This document shows, piece after piece, positions 7,620 through 14,944 of a stretch of 17,831 nucleotides of DNA (within the stretch, counting starts at the first letter, position 1; every line of letters starts with the position of its first letter). The position numbers and the translations under genes were made by a program. Origin of the DNA: an uncultured Eubacteriales bacterium (GTDB lineage Bacteria > Bacillota > Clostridia > Oscillospirales > CAG-272); NCBI GenBank assembly GCA_934447715.1, contig CAKSER010000033.1, forward strand, positions 1 to 17,831, given 5' to 3'. A model generated the notes under the pieces. The model ran no database searches. It was not told the DNA's origin and was given only the letters and a program-made list of their open reading frames with translations.

Positions 7620-8357
7620 TCAATTTCTGAATGCGGACAGGAATTTTTTCGTTTCCTCGGTCTGAGGTTCCTCAAAAATCTGCTTCGGAGTTCCCTTTTC
7701 CCAGATAACTCCGTCCTTCATATAGATAACCTCGGTCGAAACATCGCGCGCAAAAGCCATTTCGTGGGTAACAACAAGCATCGTCATGCCGTCGGAGGCA
7801 AGCGATTTCATTACCGAAAGGACCTCTCCGACCATCTCAGGGTCAAGAGCCGATGTCGGCTCGTCGAACAGCAGAACCTCCGGCTCCATCGAAAGCGCTC
7901 TTGCAATGGCAACCCTTTGCTTCTGACCTCCGGAAAGCTGTCTCGGACGCGCGTTGATATACGGCGTCATTCCGACCCTTTCAAGATATTTCATTGCCGT
8001 CTGCCTTGCCTGCTCCTTATCCCTTTTAAGAACCGATACCTGACCTACAATGCAGTTGTCAAGCGCCGTCATGTTGTTAAAAAGGTTAAACGACTGAAAC
8101 ACCATTCCGACTCTGGTGCGGTACTGCGAAAGAGCGATTTTCTTCTCGATAACGCTGTCGCCGTGGAAAAGAATATCTCCGCTTGTCGGCGTTTCGAGAA
8201 GGTTGATGCAGCGGAGCATCGTGCTCTTTCCGGAGCCGGACGAGCCGATGATCGATACAACCTCTCCCTTTTTTACCGAAAGAGATATATCGCGCAGGAC
8301 AAGATGATCTCCGAATTTCTTTTGAATATGAGAAAGCTCAATTATATTACCAGACAT
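7620..8357 (-). CDS. Polar amino-acid ABC importer, ATP-binding subunit (GlnQ/HisP type)
   Basis: Cytoplasmic ATPase that powers uptake through the permease encoded just upstream. All nucleotide-binding motifs are intact in 245 residues: Walker A GSSGSGKST (38-46), Q-loop Q88, signature LSGGQ (141-145), Walker B VLLFDE (161-166) and switch His198. It belongs to the polar amino-acid subfamily. The ATG follows the permease stop by 2 nt, and its ribosome site GGAGG lies inside the permease's last codons, so translation is probably coupled. As last gene of the lysine-riboswitch operon it probably serves lysine import; the ATPase sequence alone does not fix the substrate. Confidence 0.96.
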   Translation of the reverse strand: MSGNIIELSHIQKKFGDHLVLRDISLSVKKGEVVSIIGSSGSGKSTMLRCINLLETPTSGDILFHGDSVIEKKIALSQYRTRVGMVFQSFNLFNNMTALDNCIVGQVSVLKRDKEQARQTAMKYLERVGMTPYINARPRQLSGGQKQRVAIARALSMEPEVLLFDEPTSALDPEMVGEVLSVMKSLASDGMTMLVVTHEMAFARDVSTEVIYMKDGVIWEKGTPKQIFEEPQTEETKKFLSAFRN

Positions 8358-8359
8358 AT

Positions 8360-9127
8360 TTACGCCTCCGTATCCGGAACATGAATTTCCGCACTTGAAT
8401 CCGACTGCGAGCCGAAAATCGTATAATTTTCGTGTCCGTCAAGCTTCTTTTCTGCAAAACGGAGTATTCTTGTAACCGTAAATGTCAGAACGAAGTAGAT
8501 CACACAGACAACAAGATATGTTTCAAACGTTTTGAAGTTCTGCTTTTTGATGACATCCGCAAAGTAATACAGCTCTGTAACACCGATTACATTAAGAACC
8601 GAGGTATCCTTGATGTTTATAACAAACTCATTCGATACCGACGGCAGTATGTTGCGGATAACCTGCGGCAGGACAACCTTGAACATTGTCTGCGTATGTG
8701 TCATTCCGATAGACATTGCTCCCTCGAACTGCCCCTTGTCGATCGAAATAATACCGCCTCTGACGATCTCCGCCATATAAGCACCGGTATTGATCGATAC
8801 GATTATAATTCCCGACGGGATCAGCGGAAGCAGCTTTCCGCCGGTTGCAAAGGCATAGCCCCAGTATATAACCATCGACTGAACCATCATCGGCGTTCCT
8901 CTGAATATTTCGATGTAAACCGAGATGATAATGTTGATCAGCCTGTGTAAGAACCGCAGAACCGGATTATGTGAAAGAGGAGCGGTGCGTATCATTCCGG
9001 TTACCAGTCCGATTAAAAGACCGACAACCGTTCCGATAAGAGCAAGGAGAAGCGTGTTTCCCACACCGCGAAGCAGCTCTGCCCAGTGAGAAACGAATAT
9101 TTCTCCGACATCTACAAAAAATTGCAT
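8360..9127 (-). CDS. Polar amino-acid ABC importer, permease subunit (HisM/GlnP type)
   Basis: A 255-residue inner-membrane permease with about five hydrophobic segments and the coupling-helix (EAA) loop GQFEGAMSIGMTHTQTMFKV (about residues 131-150), which contacts the ATPase. The EIFRGTPMMVQ segment (about 73-83) is typical of the His/Glu/Gln/Arg/Lys family. Only one permease gene is present, so the channel is probably a homodimer. GGAAGG lies a few nt upstream of the ATG. The 81-nt gap to the binding-protein gene holds an imperfect palindrome around CGGTTAACCG, possibly a brake or RNA stabiliser that keeps binding protein more abundant than permease. The last 30 residues form an acidic cytoplasmic tail of unknown role. 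Confidence 0.95.
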   Translation of the reverse strand: MQFFVDVGEIFVSHWAELLRGVGNTLLLALIGTVVGLLIGLVTGMIRTAPLSHNPVLRFLHRLINIIISVYIEIFRGTPMMVQSMVIYWGYAFATGGKLLPLIPSGIIIVSINTGAYMAEIVRGGIISIDKGQFEGAMSIGMTHTQTMFKVVLPQVIRNILPSVSNEFVINIKDTSVLNVIGVTELYYFADVIKKQNFKTFETYLVVCVIYFVLTFTVTRILRFAEKKLDGHENYTIFGSQSDSSAEIHVPDTEA

Positions 9128-9208
9128 AAATTATTTCCTTCCGAATAAAGCATTCAGATAAAGCATCCAAAAATCGCTATCAAAGCGGTTAACCGGCTAA
9201 AGGACCGA

Positions 9209-10078
9209 TTATTTCTTGATTATTACAACGAGGTTTGACTCCCAGTATGTCTTTGTGAAATCGATCTCCTTTTCACGCTCTGCAGTCGGGCTCATTCCTG
9301 CAACGATGGCATCGATTGCACCGGACTGAACTGCGGGAAGAAGCGAATCCCACTTGTAGGAGTAGATCTCAAGCTCAAGGCCGAGCTTGTTTGCAACATA
9401 CTGTGCGATCTGAACATCGTAGCCGTTTGCGTAAAGACCGCTCTTGCCTTCTCCGCTGATCGGAACGCATCCGATTGTCTTTTCGCCTGTCTCTGTCCAG
9501 TTGTACGGCTCATATCCGCACTCCATACCTACCTTGAGGGTTCCGGTTGTCTGTGCCGGCTTTTCAGACTTGAGCGCAAGCTCATCAACATTTTCTCCCA
9601 TAGAAAGAGATACCATCTGTGCCATGAGCGCATCCTTTGTTTCCTGAGGAATTTCATCAAGAACGGCATTTATCTGTTCTACAAGCGATGAACCGTCCTT
9701 GCATCCGATTGCAATACCGACATCCTCCGCACCTGCCGTAAAGCCGGTGTCGTTGTTCTTCAGCTTGACATATGTAAGACCGGAATTTTCGGCGCATACC
9801 GCAAGCGCTGTGGGCTCTTCTGCCACATATCCGTCGATTGCACCGCTGTTAAGAGCGACAAGAAGGTCTGTAAAATCCGGATAAACAGAGGAAACAACAC
9901 CCTCGATCTGGTTTACGGCATCTGCGTGGAAGGTTCCGGACTGTGCCGCAATCTTTGCACCCTTCAGATCGGCAAGAGAGGTTGCGGAGGTAAGATCCTT
10001 CTTTTCACTCTGCTTGCAGGATGCAAGACAGAAGCAAGCCATAACAATTGCGAGTACCGATGTGAGAATTCTTTTCAT
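9209..10078 (-). CDS. Amino-acid (probably lysine) binding lipoprotein with permuted lobe order
   Basis: A 289-residue lipoprotein, lipobox LASC with Cys21. Relatives run lobe 1 (LKVGMECGY..., W-D-SLLPAVQSG, AGMSPTAER, TYWESNLV) then lobe 2 (TSLADLKGAKI, ALNSGAIDGYV, EQINAVLDEI). Here lobe 2 comes first (residues 30-160), then a linker resembling the stretch normally found after a lipobox (161-179), then lobe 1 (180-289), where the protein ends. Each lobe occurs once with its motifs intact and the frame is open, so this looks like a true circular permutation, not a truncation. The start at 10078 is chosen because GGGAG lies 7 nt upstream; the ATG at 10096 precedes that site. A lysine riboswitch controls the operon, which suggests lysine as ligand. 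Confidence 0.9.
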   Translation of the reverse strand: MKRILTSVLAIVMACFCLASCKQSEKKDLTSATSLADLKGAKIAAQSGTFHADAVNQIEGVVSSVYPDFTDLLVALNSGAIDGYVAEEPTALAVCAENSGLTYVKLKNNDTGFTAGAEDVGIAIGCKDGSSLVEQINAVLDEIPQETKDALMAQMVSLSMGENVDELALKSEKPAQTTGTLKVGMECGYEPYNWTETGEKTIGCVPISGEGKSGLYANGYDVQIAQYVANKLGLELEIYSYKWDSLLPAVQSGAIDAIVAGMSPTAEREKEIDFTKTYWESNLVVIIKK

Positions 10079-10114
10079 TTTTGTTCTCCCTTTCAAAAAA
10101 TAAGATTTTTTAAA

Positions 10115-10143
10115 TTAAAAAGGATCGCCGGTCAAGCGATCCT
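10115..10143 (-). terminator. Lysine-riboswitch terminator
   Basis: Minus strand AGGATCGC-TTGACCG-GCGATCCT (10143-10121) followed by TTTTT. It sits between the aptamer and the binding-protein start, so ligand-bound aptamer probably ends transcription here. Confidence 0.85.
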
Positions 10144-10189
10144 GTAAAACAAAAACGAAAATCAAAAAAGATTTGCGTTAAAATCAATA

Positions 10190-10390
10190 CAATGATAGCT
10201 CTTCACACAGCTCAAACTCCGCAGACGCGGTTGTCGACATAAAATGTGACAGTCTGACGGGTATTACCCGACAGCCCAGCAAATACTCCGTCCGGGATGA
10301 CGAAATATCACTTCGGCGATGCACCCTTTCGTCTGCCGCATTACCCGTGGCAGGCAGATTACTCTTGATTATCGCGCCTCTATCTCAAGC
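10190..10390 (-). promoter_or_regulatory. Lysine riboswitch (L-box) aptamer
   Basis: Read on the minus strand, it has the conserved L-box blocks in order: GATAGAGGCGCG, CAAGAGTAAT, ACGAAAGGGTGCATCGCCGA (with GCCGAAG), TTTGCTGGGCTG, ACTGTCAC and GAGCTATC. The terminal P1 helix is GATAG (10384-10380) with CTATC (10198-10194). The blocks match Bacillus subtilis lysC closely. With the downstream terminator it should switch the importer off when lysine is plentiful. Confidence 0.95.
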
Positions 10391-10411
10391 GATTCTATTT
10401 AATTTATCTAG

Positions 10412-10440
10412 ATTATAATGTCTTATTGTACTTTTGTCAA
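10412..10440 (-). promoter_or_regulatory. Consensus sigma-A promoter of the lysine importer operon
   Basis: Minus strand: TTGACA (10440-10435), 17-nt spacer, TATAAT (10417-10412), both perfect. Transcription would start near 10405, just ahead of the riboswitch. Confidence 0.92.
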
Positions 10441-10469
10441 TAGTTTTTTAAAATAATTATCTCAAATCT

Positions 10470-10497
10470 GCATTTTTATACATTATCATAAAAATGC
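10470..10497. other. AT-rich perfect hairpin downstream of nnrD
   Basis: GCATTTTTAT (10470-10479) and ATAAAAATGC (10488-10497) make a 10-bp perfect stem with an 8-nt loop, between the end of nnrD and the importer promoter. It lacks a T run after the stem on the nnrD strand, so it is at best a weak terminator or 3'-end stabiliser. Confidence 0.5.
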
Positions 10498-10534
10498 ATC
10501 CCCAAAACAAGCCCTGTTTGTTTAATACGGTCAA

Positions 10535-11425
10535 TTATCTTCCTGCCTCAGAAAGAATCCTGCAGATATACTCCGGAATATCCGACGGAAGCATTCCGAT
10601 CTGCGAACGCTCGCGAGCGCAAATGTCGGCAGCCTCCGCATGCAGCCAGACTCCGAGGCAGGCAGAATCAAACGGATCAAAGCCCTGCGCATTAAACGAG
10701 GCGATCATTCCCGAAAGAATATCTCCGCTGCCGCCTCTTGCAAGCCCTGCATTGCCGTTGCTGTTTTTGGCTGTTCTTTGGTCGTAAGAGACAATATGCG
10801 TAACATGATCCTTTAAAACAACGGTACATTTATATTTATATGCAAGCTCTGATGCATATTTTACCGGATCGCTCTTAATTTCTTCAAACGAAATTTCCCT
10901 TCCGACAGCCCCCTTATAAAGCCGCGCCATTTCTCCGATGTGCGGCGTCAGTGTGACGGTACCGTTCCCGAAAAGAAGCGCATCAGGCGATGCGCTGATC
11001 GAATTGAGCGCATCCGCGTCCAGAACGATATTTTTTTCTGTCCTTGCTAAAATCGCCGTAACTATGCTTTTGGTGTCCGGCAAACAGGTCATTCCGCAGC
11101 CGACAAGAAGAGCGGTGCTGTTTTTTGAAGCCTCGAGAATTGCATCTGTTGAAAGCTGCGATATCCCGCCGGCTTCGTTTTCCTTAAGCGGCAGGTATAT
11201 ACATTCGTCAAGCTTTGCCGAAAGAGACGCAATTACTTTTTCTGTTGAAGCAACACGGACAATTCCGCAGCCGGTGCGCAGAGCTCCGATTGCGGCAAGC
11301 GCAGGCGCTCCTCTGAAAAGCGACGAGCCACAGACTGCCGTCAGCGTTCCGTAGCTTCCCTTGTGAGTGTTCTGATCTCTTTTTTTCACCCTGTCAAAGA
11401 AGAATTCGCTTGTAAGCTCGATCAT
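10535..11425 (-). CDS. nnrD: ADP-dependent NAD(P)H-hydrate dehydratase
   Basis: Repairs hydrated NADH/NADPH by ADP-dependent dehydration in the cytoplasm. The 296 residues show the YjeF C-terminal (carbohydrate-kinase-like) fold signatures: KGSYGTLTAVCGS (22-34), VLDADALN (134-141), TLTPHIGEMARL (158-169) and NGNAGLARGGSGDILSGM (223-240) with the catalytic Asp235. The epimerase half (YjeF_N/NnrE) that is often fused in bacteria is absent here. The ATG at 11425 is preferred, with AAAAGGGG 11 nt upstream; an in-frame GTG at 11437 overlaps that site. It is the last gene of the group, 79 nt after the methyltransferase, with no clear terminator between. Confidence 0.95.
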   Translation of the reverse strand: MIELTSEFFFDRVKKRDQNTHKGSYGTLTAVCGSSLFRGAPALAAIGALRTGCGIVRVASTEKVIASLSAKLDECIYLPLKENEAGGISQLSTDAILEASKNSTALLVGCGMTCLPDTKSIVTAILARTEKNIVLDADALNSISASPDALLFGNGTVTLTPHIGEMARLYKGAVGREISFEEIKSDPVKYASELAYKYKCTVVLKDHVTHIVSYDQRTAKNSNGNAGLARGGSGDILSGMIASFNAQGFDPFDSACLGVWLHAEAADICARERSQIGMLPSDIPEYICRILSEAGR

Positions 11426-11504
11426 GTAAACCGACACCCCTTTTCATTAAACAGCTTTTTAATAAATTGCTTTAAAATGGCTTTTTATACTAAGTTTCTT
11501 CCCT

Positions 11505-12308
11505 TCAAGTCTGACTGACGCAAAACAGCCGGTTCTGCCTTTGTATCTCGGCACCGATGACGGTTGCTGCAGATGCGGCGGAAAGAGATGCTCCGAACTC
11601 TCTTGCATAATTGATTCTGATATTCAAATCCGAACTGTCAAGAACCGCTCTTGAAATCCCACGTTTTTCGCCTCCTACGACCAGCAAAAGCGGCAGCGAA
11701 AGGTCGGATGAATAAATAGACACAGAATCGCGAAGGTCGGCACAGACAATCCTGATTTTCGCCTCCTTAAAGACCTTAAGCTCCTTTTCGTCGTCAAGAT
11801 ACAGCATATCAAGCATCTCGGATGCGCCTGCAGACGATCGGCAGACGATCCCGGCAGCGGTCATCCAGTTGCGCTTTGTAAGAATTATACCATCAGCCCC
11901 CTGTGAGTAAAGCGATCTTAAGGCATAGCCGAAGTTGTACGGATCCTCGATTCCGTCCAGCATAACAAAAAATTTTCCGTTCTCAATTATTCTTTTTCCT
12001 TCGTTTGAGCCGACCGGTAAAAAGGATCTGTCGGAGCAATAGATAATAATTCCTCCGTGGCTTGTCCCGACGGCGCTCTGCTCGATAACATCCGAAGATA
12101 CCGTTTCAAGAGAAAAGCCGTACCTTTCAGACTGATGTCGAAGCCAGGCATACTCCTTTGCTTTCTTTTGGGTGTTTTTATCAAGGTATAGTATCTTTTC
12201 GATTTTTCTGTCGGAAATGCCATTATCTATTCCGAAAAGAATTGCCCTAAGCGAAACAATTCCCTCAAAAACAGATCCTCTTTCAAATCTTTCAGCTTCC
12301 TTAATCAT
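11505..12308 (-). CDS. SpoU/TrmH-family (SPOUT) RNA methyltransferase
   Basis: Predicted to transfer a methyl group from S-adenosylmethionine to a ribose 2'-OH of tRNA or rRNA. The trefoil-knot motifs are visible in 267 residues: motif 1 LDGIEDPYNFGYALR (117-131; N125, R131), motif 2 VVGGEKRGI (210-218; E214) and motif 3 around SLSAASA (241-247). In most relatives motif 3 reads SLN; here Ser243 replaces Asn. The target RNA cannot be told from sequence. The start overlaps the 3' end of the phosphatase gene by 8 nt, with AGGAAA just upstream, so the two are probably co-translated. Confidence 0.9.
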   Translation of the reverse strand: MIKEAERFERGSVFEGIVSLRAILFGIDNGISDRKIEKILYLDKNTQKKAKEYAWLRHQSERYGFSLETVSSDVIEQSAVGTSHGGIIIYCSDRSFLPVGSNEGKRIIENGKFFVMLDGIEDPYNFGYALRSLYSQGADGIILTKRNWMTAAGIVCRSSAGASEMLDMLYLDDEKELKVFKEAKIRIVCADLRDSVSIYSSDLSLPLLLVVGGEKRGISRAVLDSSDLNIRINYAREFGASLSAASAATVIGAEIQRQNRLFCVSQT

Positions 12309-13335
12309 AAGTCGTTTCCTGCTTCCTCAATTTCCCCGGTCTTTCTGTCTGCTCCTGCTTTTCCTGCTTCTTTGCCGGCTTTTTACATGACTGATCCGGC
12401 TGCTTTTGCGGATTGCTTCCCTGTTTTATATATTTTTCAATAATAAACCCGTCTCTTACCTTCGAAAAGGAAGCAACGGCAAGCTCTGCTCCGGCTGCCT
12501 TAAAAATGCAGTTATATGCAACCATGCCGGGAACAATCATATGAATTCTGTCCGGAAGAAGACGGATTAAGCGCTTTACATCCTCCTTTGACGGATTTCT
12601 GTATATTTTAAGGAGCTCATCAAGCTGCGCGGTATCAAGCCCGGCATCGTTTTTTGTGCCGGTTCCGCAAATATCCGAATTAACCGAGAACAGTGCCCGA
12701 CCGGAGCCTCCGATAAGATATGCCTTTTTTGCAGATCTGCAAAGCCAGTCAATCCCCTTTAACGCAGCGTCAAAGGCTTTTTTCATCTCGTCGATTTCAG
12801 ACGGAGAAGGCAGAATTCCGCTTACATATTCGTTATACAGCCTTAAAGCACCGAGCCCGACGCTTTTTATCTTTTCCGCCTTGCCGTCTCTTATAAGAAC
12901 GATTTCGGTGCTCCCTCCGCCAAGATCAATTGCAATGCCGTCCTCAAGCCGGTTTGAAAAGAGATTCGAGAGTGCAGAAAAGCCGTACATTGCTTCCTCT
13001 TTTCCGGATATAACCCGAATCTTGTAACCGCATGCCCTCTTCAGCTTTTTTACGACCTCGCCGCAGTTCGAAATGCTGCGAAGACCGGCTGTGGCAATTA
13101 TGTGCACCTTTTTGCAGTATACGCCTTTCGAAAGCTTCACAAGGCTGCCGACCGTGCCGCAAAGGCGCTTGATTCCGGAACCTGACAGAACGCCGCCGCT
13201 TGTATAGTTTATCAGCCCGACAGTCTGATTCTGGCACAAAACCGTGTCAAAGGTCTTTGTATCTCCCTTACCCCTGATATCATACACGGTGCATTTCACC
13301 GTGTTCGAGCCGATCTCGATAACAGAACATCTCAT
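12301..13335 (-). CDS. Ppx/GppA-family exopolyphosphatase or guanosine pentaphosphatase
   Basis: Member of the ASKHA phosphatase superfamily, which degrades polyphosphate or converts pppGpp to ppGpp; the sequence does not say which. Of the 344 residues the first 300 form the two-lobed core, with phosphate motif VIEIGSNTVK (5-14; Glu7 where many members have Asp), the IATAGLRSISN segment, the GIAIDLGGGSTEIVL phosphate loop with catalytic-region acidic residues, and GGSGRAL. There is no C-terminal HD domain, so it is the short form. The last 40 residues are a Lys/Gln-rich basic tail, perhaps nucleic-acid or polyanion binding (inference). The ATG overlaps the previous stop as ATGA (4 nt), indicating coupling; a GGAG lies about 11 nt upstream. 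Confidence 0.9.
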   Translation of the reverse strand: MRCSVIEIGSNTVKCTVYDIRGKGDTKTFDTVLCQNQTVGLINYTSGGVLSGSGIKRLCGTVGSLVKLSKGVYCKKVHIIATAGLRSISNCGEVVKKLKRACGYKIRVISGKEEAMYGFSALSNLFSNRLEDGIAIDLGGGSTEIVLIRDGKAEKIKSVGLGALRLYNEYVSGILPSPSEIDEMKKAFDAALKGIDWLCRSAKKAYLIGGSGRALFSVNSDICGTGTKNDAGLDTAQLDELLKIYRNPSKEDVKRLIRLLPDRIHMIVPGMVAYNCIFKAAGAELAVASFSKVRDGFIIEKYIKQGSNPQKQPDQSCKKPAKKQEKQEQTERPGKLRKQETTYD

Positions 13336-14885
13336 AGGCTGTTACGCTCCGCATTCTTTTTTCTTTTTCTGAAAACAAGAAGCAGTATGGCAACGGCTGC
13401 TATTATAATGACAGAAGCGGAAATAATTATAATCAAAGCAACCGGGAAAATTCCGGAAAGCTTTCCGTCTGCACCTACTTTTCCCTTGCCGCCTTCAACG
13501 AAAAACGCTCCGTATTTTTGATCTGCATACTCTCCCTTTAAAAGCACCGCACCGTTTGAAAGCTTCTTTTTATATACTCCGTTTGATTCCGTTCCGCAGG
13601 AGAGTGTCGCGGTGTTGGGAGCCGTTATCGGTCCGTCGACAGATATCGCGTGCTCATCGCCTAATTTGCCGGATGAATCGGACAAAAGGATAAAAACATC
13701 GTTTGAGTCTTCGACAACCGGGGAGCCCTTGTAGGAAATTCTTCCGGCATTAAGAACCGCAGCGCCTGCTTCGGCTTTATTCATCGTCATGCATCCCGAA
13801 AGATGCTCCAAAAATCCGAGGTTGAAGATTCCGCCGCCGTACTTTGCTGTATTTGCCGAGATCATCGGGCCGTTGTAGGTAATCTCTCCCTCTTTATCGT
13901 TATAAATTCCGCCGCCGTTTTCGGTTGCCGAGCATTCGTCAATATAGCCCTCGGGACCAAGGGCAAGTGCGCCGTTATTATACGCACAGCCTCCGTTTTT
14001 TTCGGCTGTGCATTTGTTTATATAGACCTGCGCAAATTCCGCATTCCCGTAATTTGAAATCACACCGCCGTTTAGAGAGGAGCAACCGATATATCTTCCG
14101 CCCTTATCGGTATAATCCTTATAGTTCAGTACCGCTCCGCCCTCTTCTTCGGATGTGCAGTCGGTAAACTCGCAGATCGCCATTACTGCCGTTCCCTCGT
14201 TTAAAATCACACCGCCGCTTTTTGCGCTGCAATTTGTAAATTTACATGCCGAAGCAGACAGCGTTCCGGAACTTATGATCACACCGCCTTTTTCGCCGCT
14301 GCAATTTTCAAATTCGCACCCGACAAGCGCCATGACCCCTGTATTGTATATCGGACAGGGCGCATTTTCGATATAAAGACCGTAAAAGGAGGCGTTTCCA
14401 TCCGAAACAATCGCTTTTTCCGACTCGGTTCTGATTACCGTTCCGTAATACACGGTAAGGCTGCCCTTGACATTTAAAATGCAGCCGCTGTCGTCCTTGC
14501 CGTTTTCTTCATTGCTCAAAACAAGCGTTCCGGAGCGGTTTTCTCCGTTTTCGGTTCCGAAGGTAAGCGATGCTCCGCTTGATACCGAGAACATTTCCCC
14601 TCCTAAAAAGCCCTTATAAACCGCACAGTCTCCGCCCTCTATTACATAGCTGCCGGAAGCAATGCTTACGGCTGAAGCAAGAGTTATGTCATCCTTTAAA
14701 AGTATCTTGTCCTCAATCAGCTCCGCTGCTTCGCTTCCGCCGAGAGCCATAATCAGCTCATCGGTATTTGTAACCTCTCCGCCGGGAGCATTGATGCCCC
14801 TGGCAGATACAAATACAGAAAAAAGGCAGAAAAGAAGCAGAGAAAACACGGTTAAATAAAACGCTTTTAAAATTTTCCGAGTCAT
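13332..14885 (-). CDS. Cell-surface right-handed beta-helix repeat protein, membrane anchored
   Basis: A 517-residue secreted protein. The signal peptide spans about residues 1-28, with probable cleavage after FVSA. The middle holds about eight 23-27-residue turns of the form N/D-C-[ST]-x(3-4)-GG-x-[IVL]-x-N-x-G, typical of parallel beta-helices such as those of chlamydial Pmp proteins. A C-terminal membrane helix (about 480-502) is followed by the basic stop RKRKKN. No catalytic polygalacturonase-type motif is seen, so adhesion or wall interaction is the likeliest role; the ligand is unknown. The ATG at 14885 is chosen because GAGGTG lies about 5 nt upstream; the in-frame TTG at 14897 overlaps that site. 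It lies 59 nt after pcrA and overlaps the phosphatase start. Confidence 0.82.
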   Translation of the reverse strand: MTRKILKAFYLTVFSLLLFCLFSVFVSARGINAPGGEVTNTDELIMALGGSEAAELIEDKILLKDDITLASAVSIASGSYVIEGGDCAVYKGFLGGEMFSVSSGASLTFGTENGENRSGTLVLSNEENGKDDSGCILNVKGSLTVYYGTVIRTESEKAIVSDGNASFYGLYIENAPCPIYNTGVMALVGCEFENCSGEKGGVIISSGTLSASACKFTNCSAKSGGVILNEGTAVMAICEFTDCTSEEEGGAVLNYKDYTDKGGRYIGCSSLNGGVISNYGNAEFAQVYINKCTAEKNGGCAYNNGALALGPEGYIDECSATENGGGIYNDKEGEITYNGPMISANTAKYGGGIFNLGFLEHLSGCMTMNKAEAGAAVLNAGRISYKGSPVVEDSNDVFILLSDSSGKLGDEHAISVDGPITAPNTATLSCGTESNGVYKKKLSNGAVLLKGEYADQKYGAFFVEGGKGKVGADGKLSGIFPVALIIIISASVIIIAAVAILLLVFRKRKKNAERNSL

Positions 14886-14944
14886 TATACACCTCAAAAT
14901 ACAGGTTAATCTCCATCTCCGACAGCTGATCCGATGCCTTCGAT

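Noticed and set aside
7764..8384. 206-codon plus-strand open frame
   Set aside because: Antisense to the ABC ATPase gene; composition is that of a mirror frame of a well-conserved protein.
9209..10096. Reading the binding protein as truncated or frameshifted
   Set aside because: Both lobes are present once, complete and in one open frame with signal peptide and ribosome site; only the order is unusual.
10470..10497. Hairpin as the intrinsic terminator of the pcrA-nnrD group
   Set aside because: The stem is AT-rich and no T run follows it on the minus strand; listed only as a hairpin.
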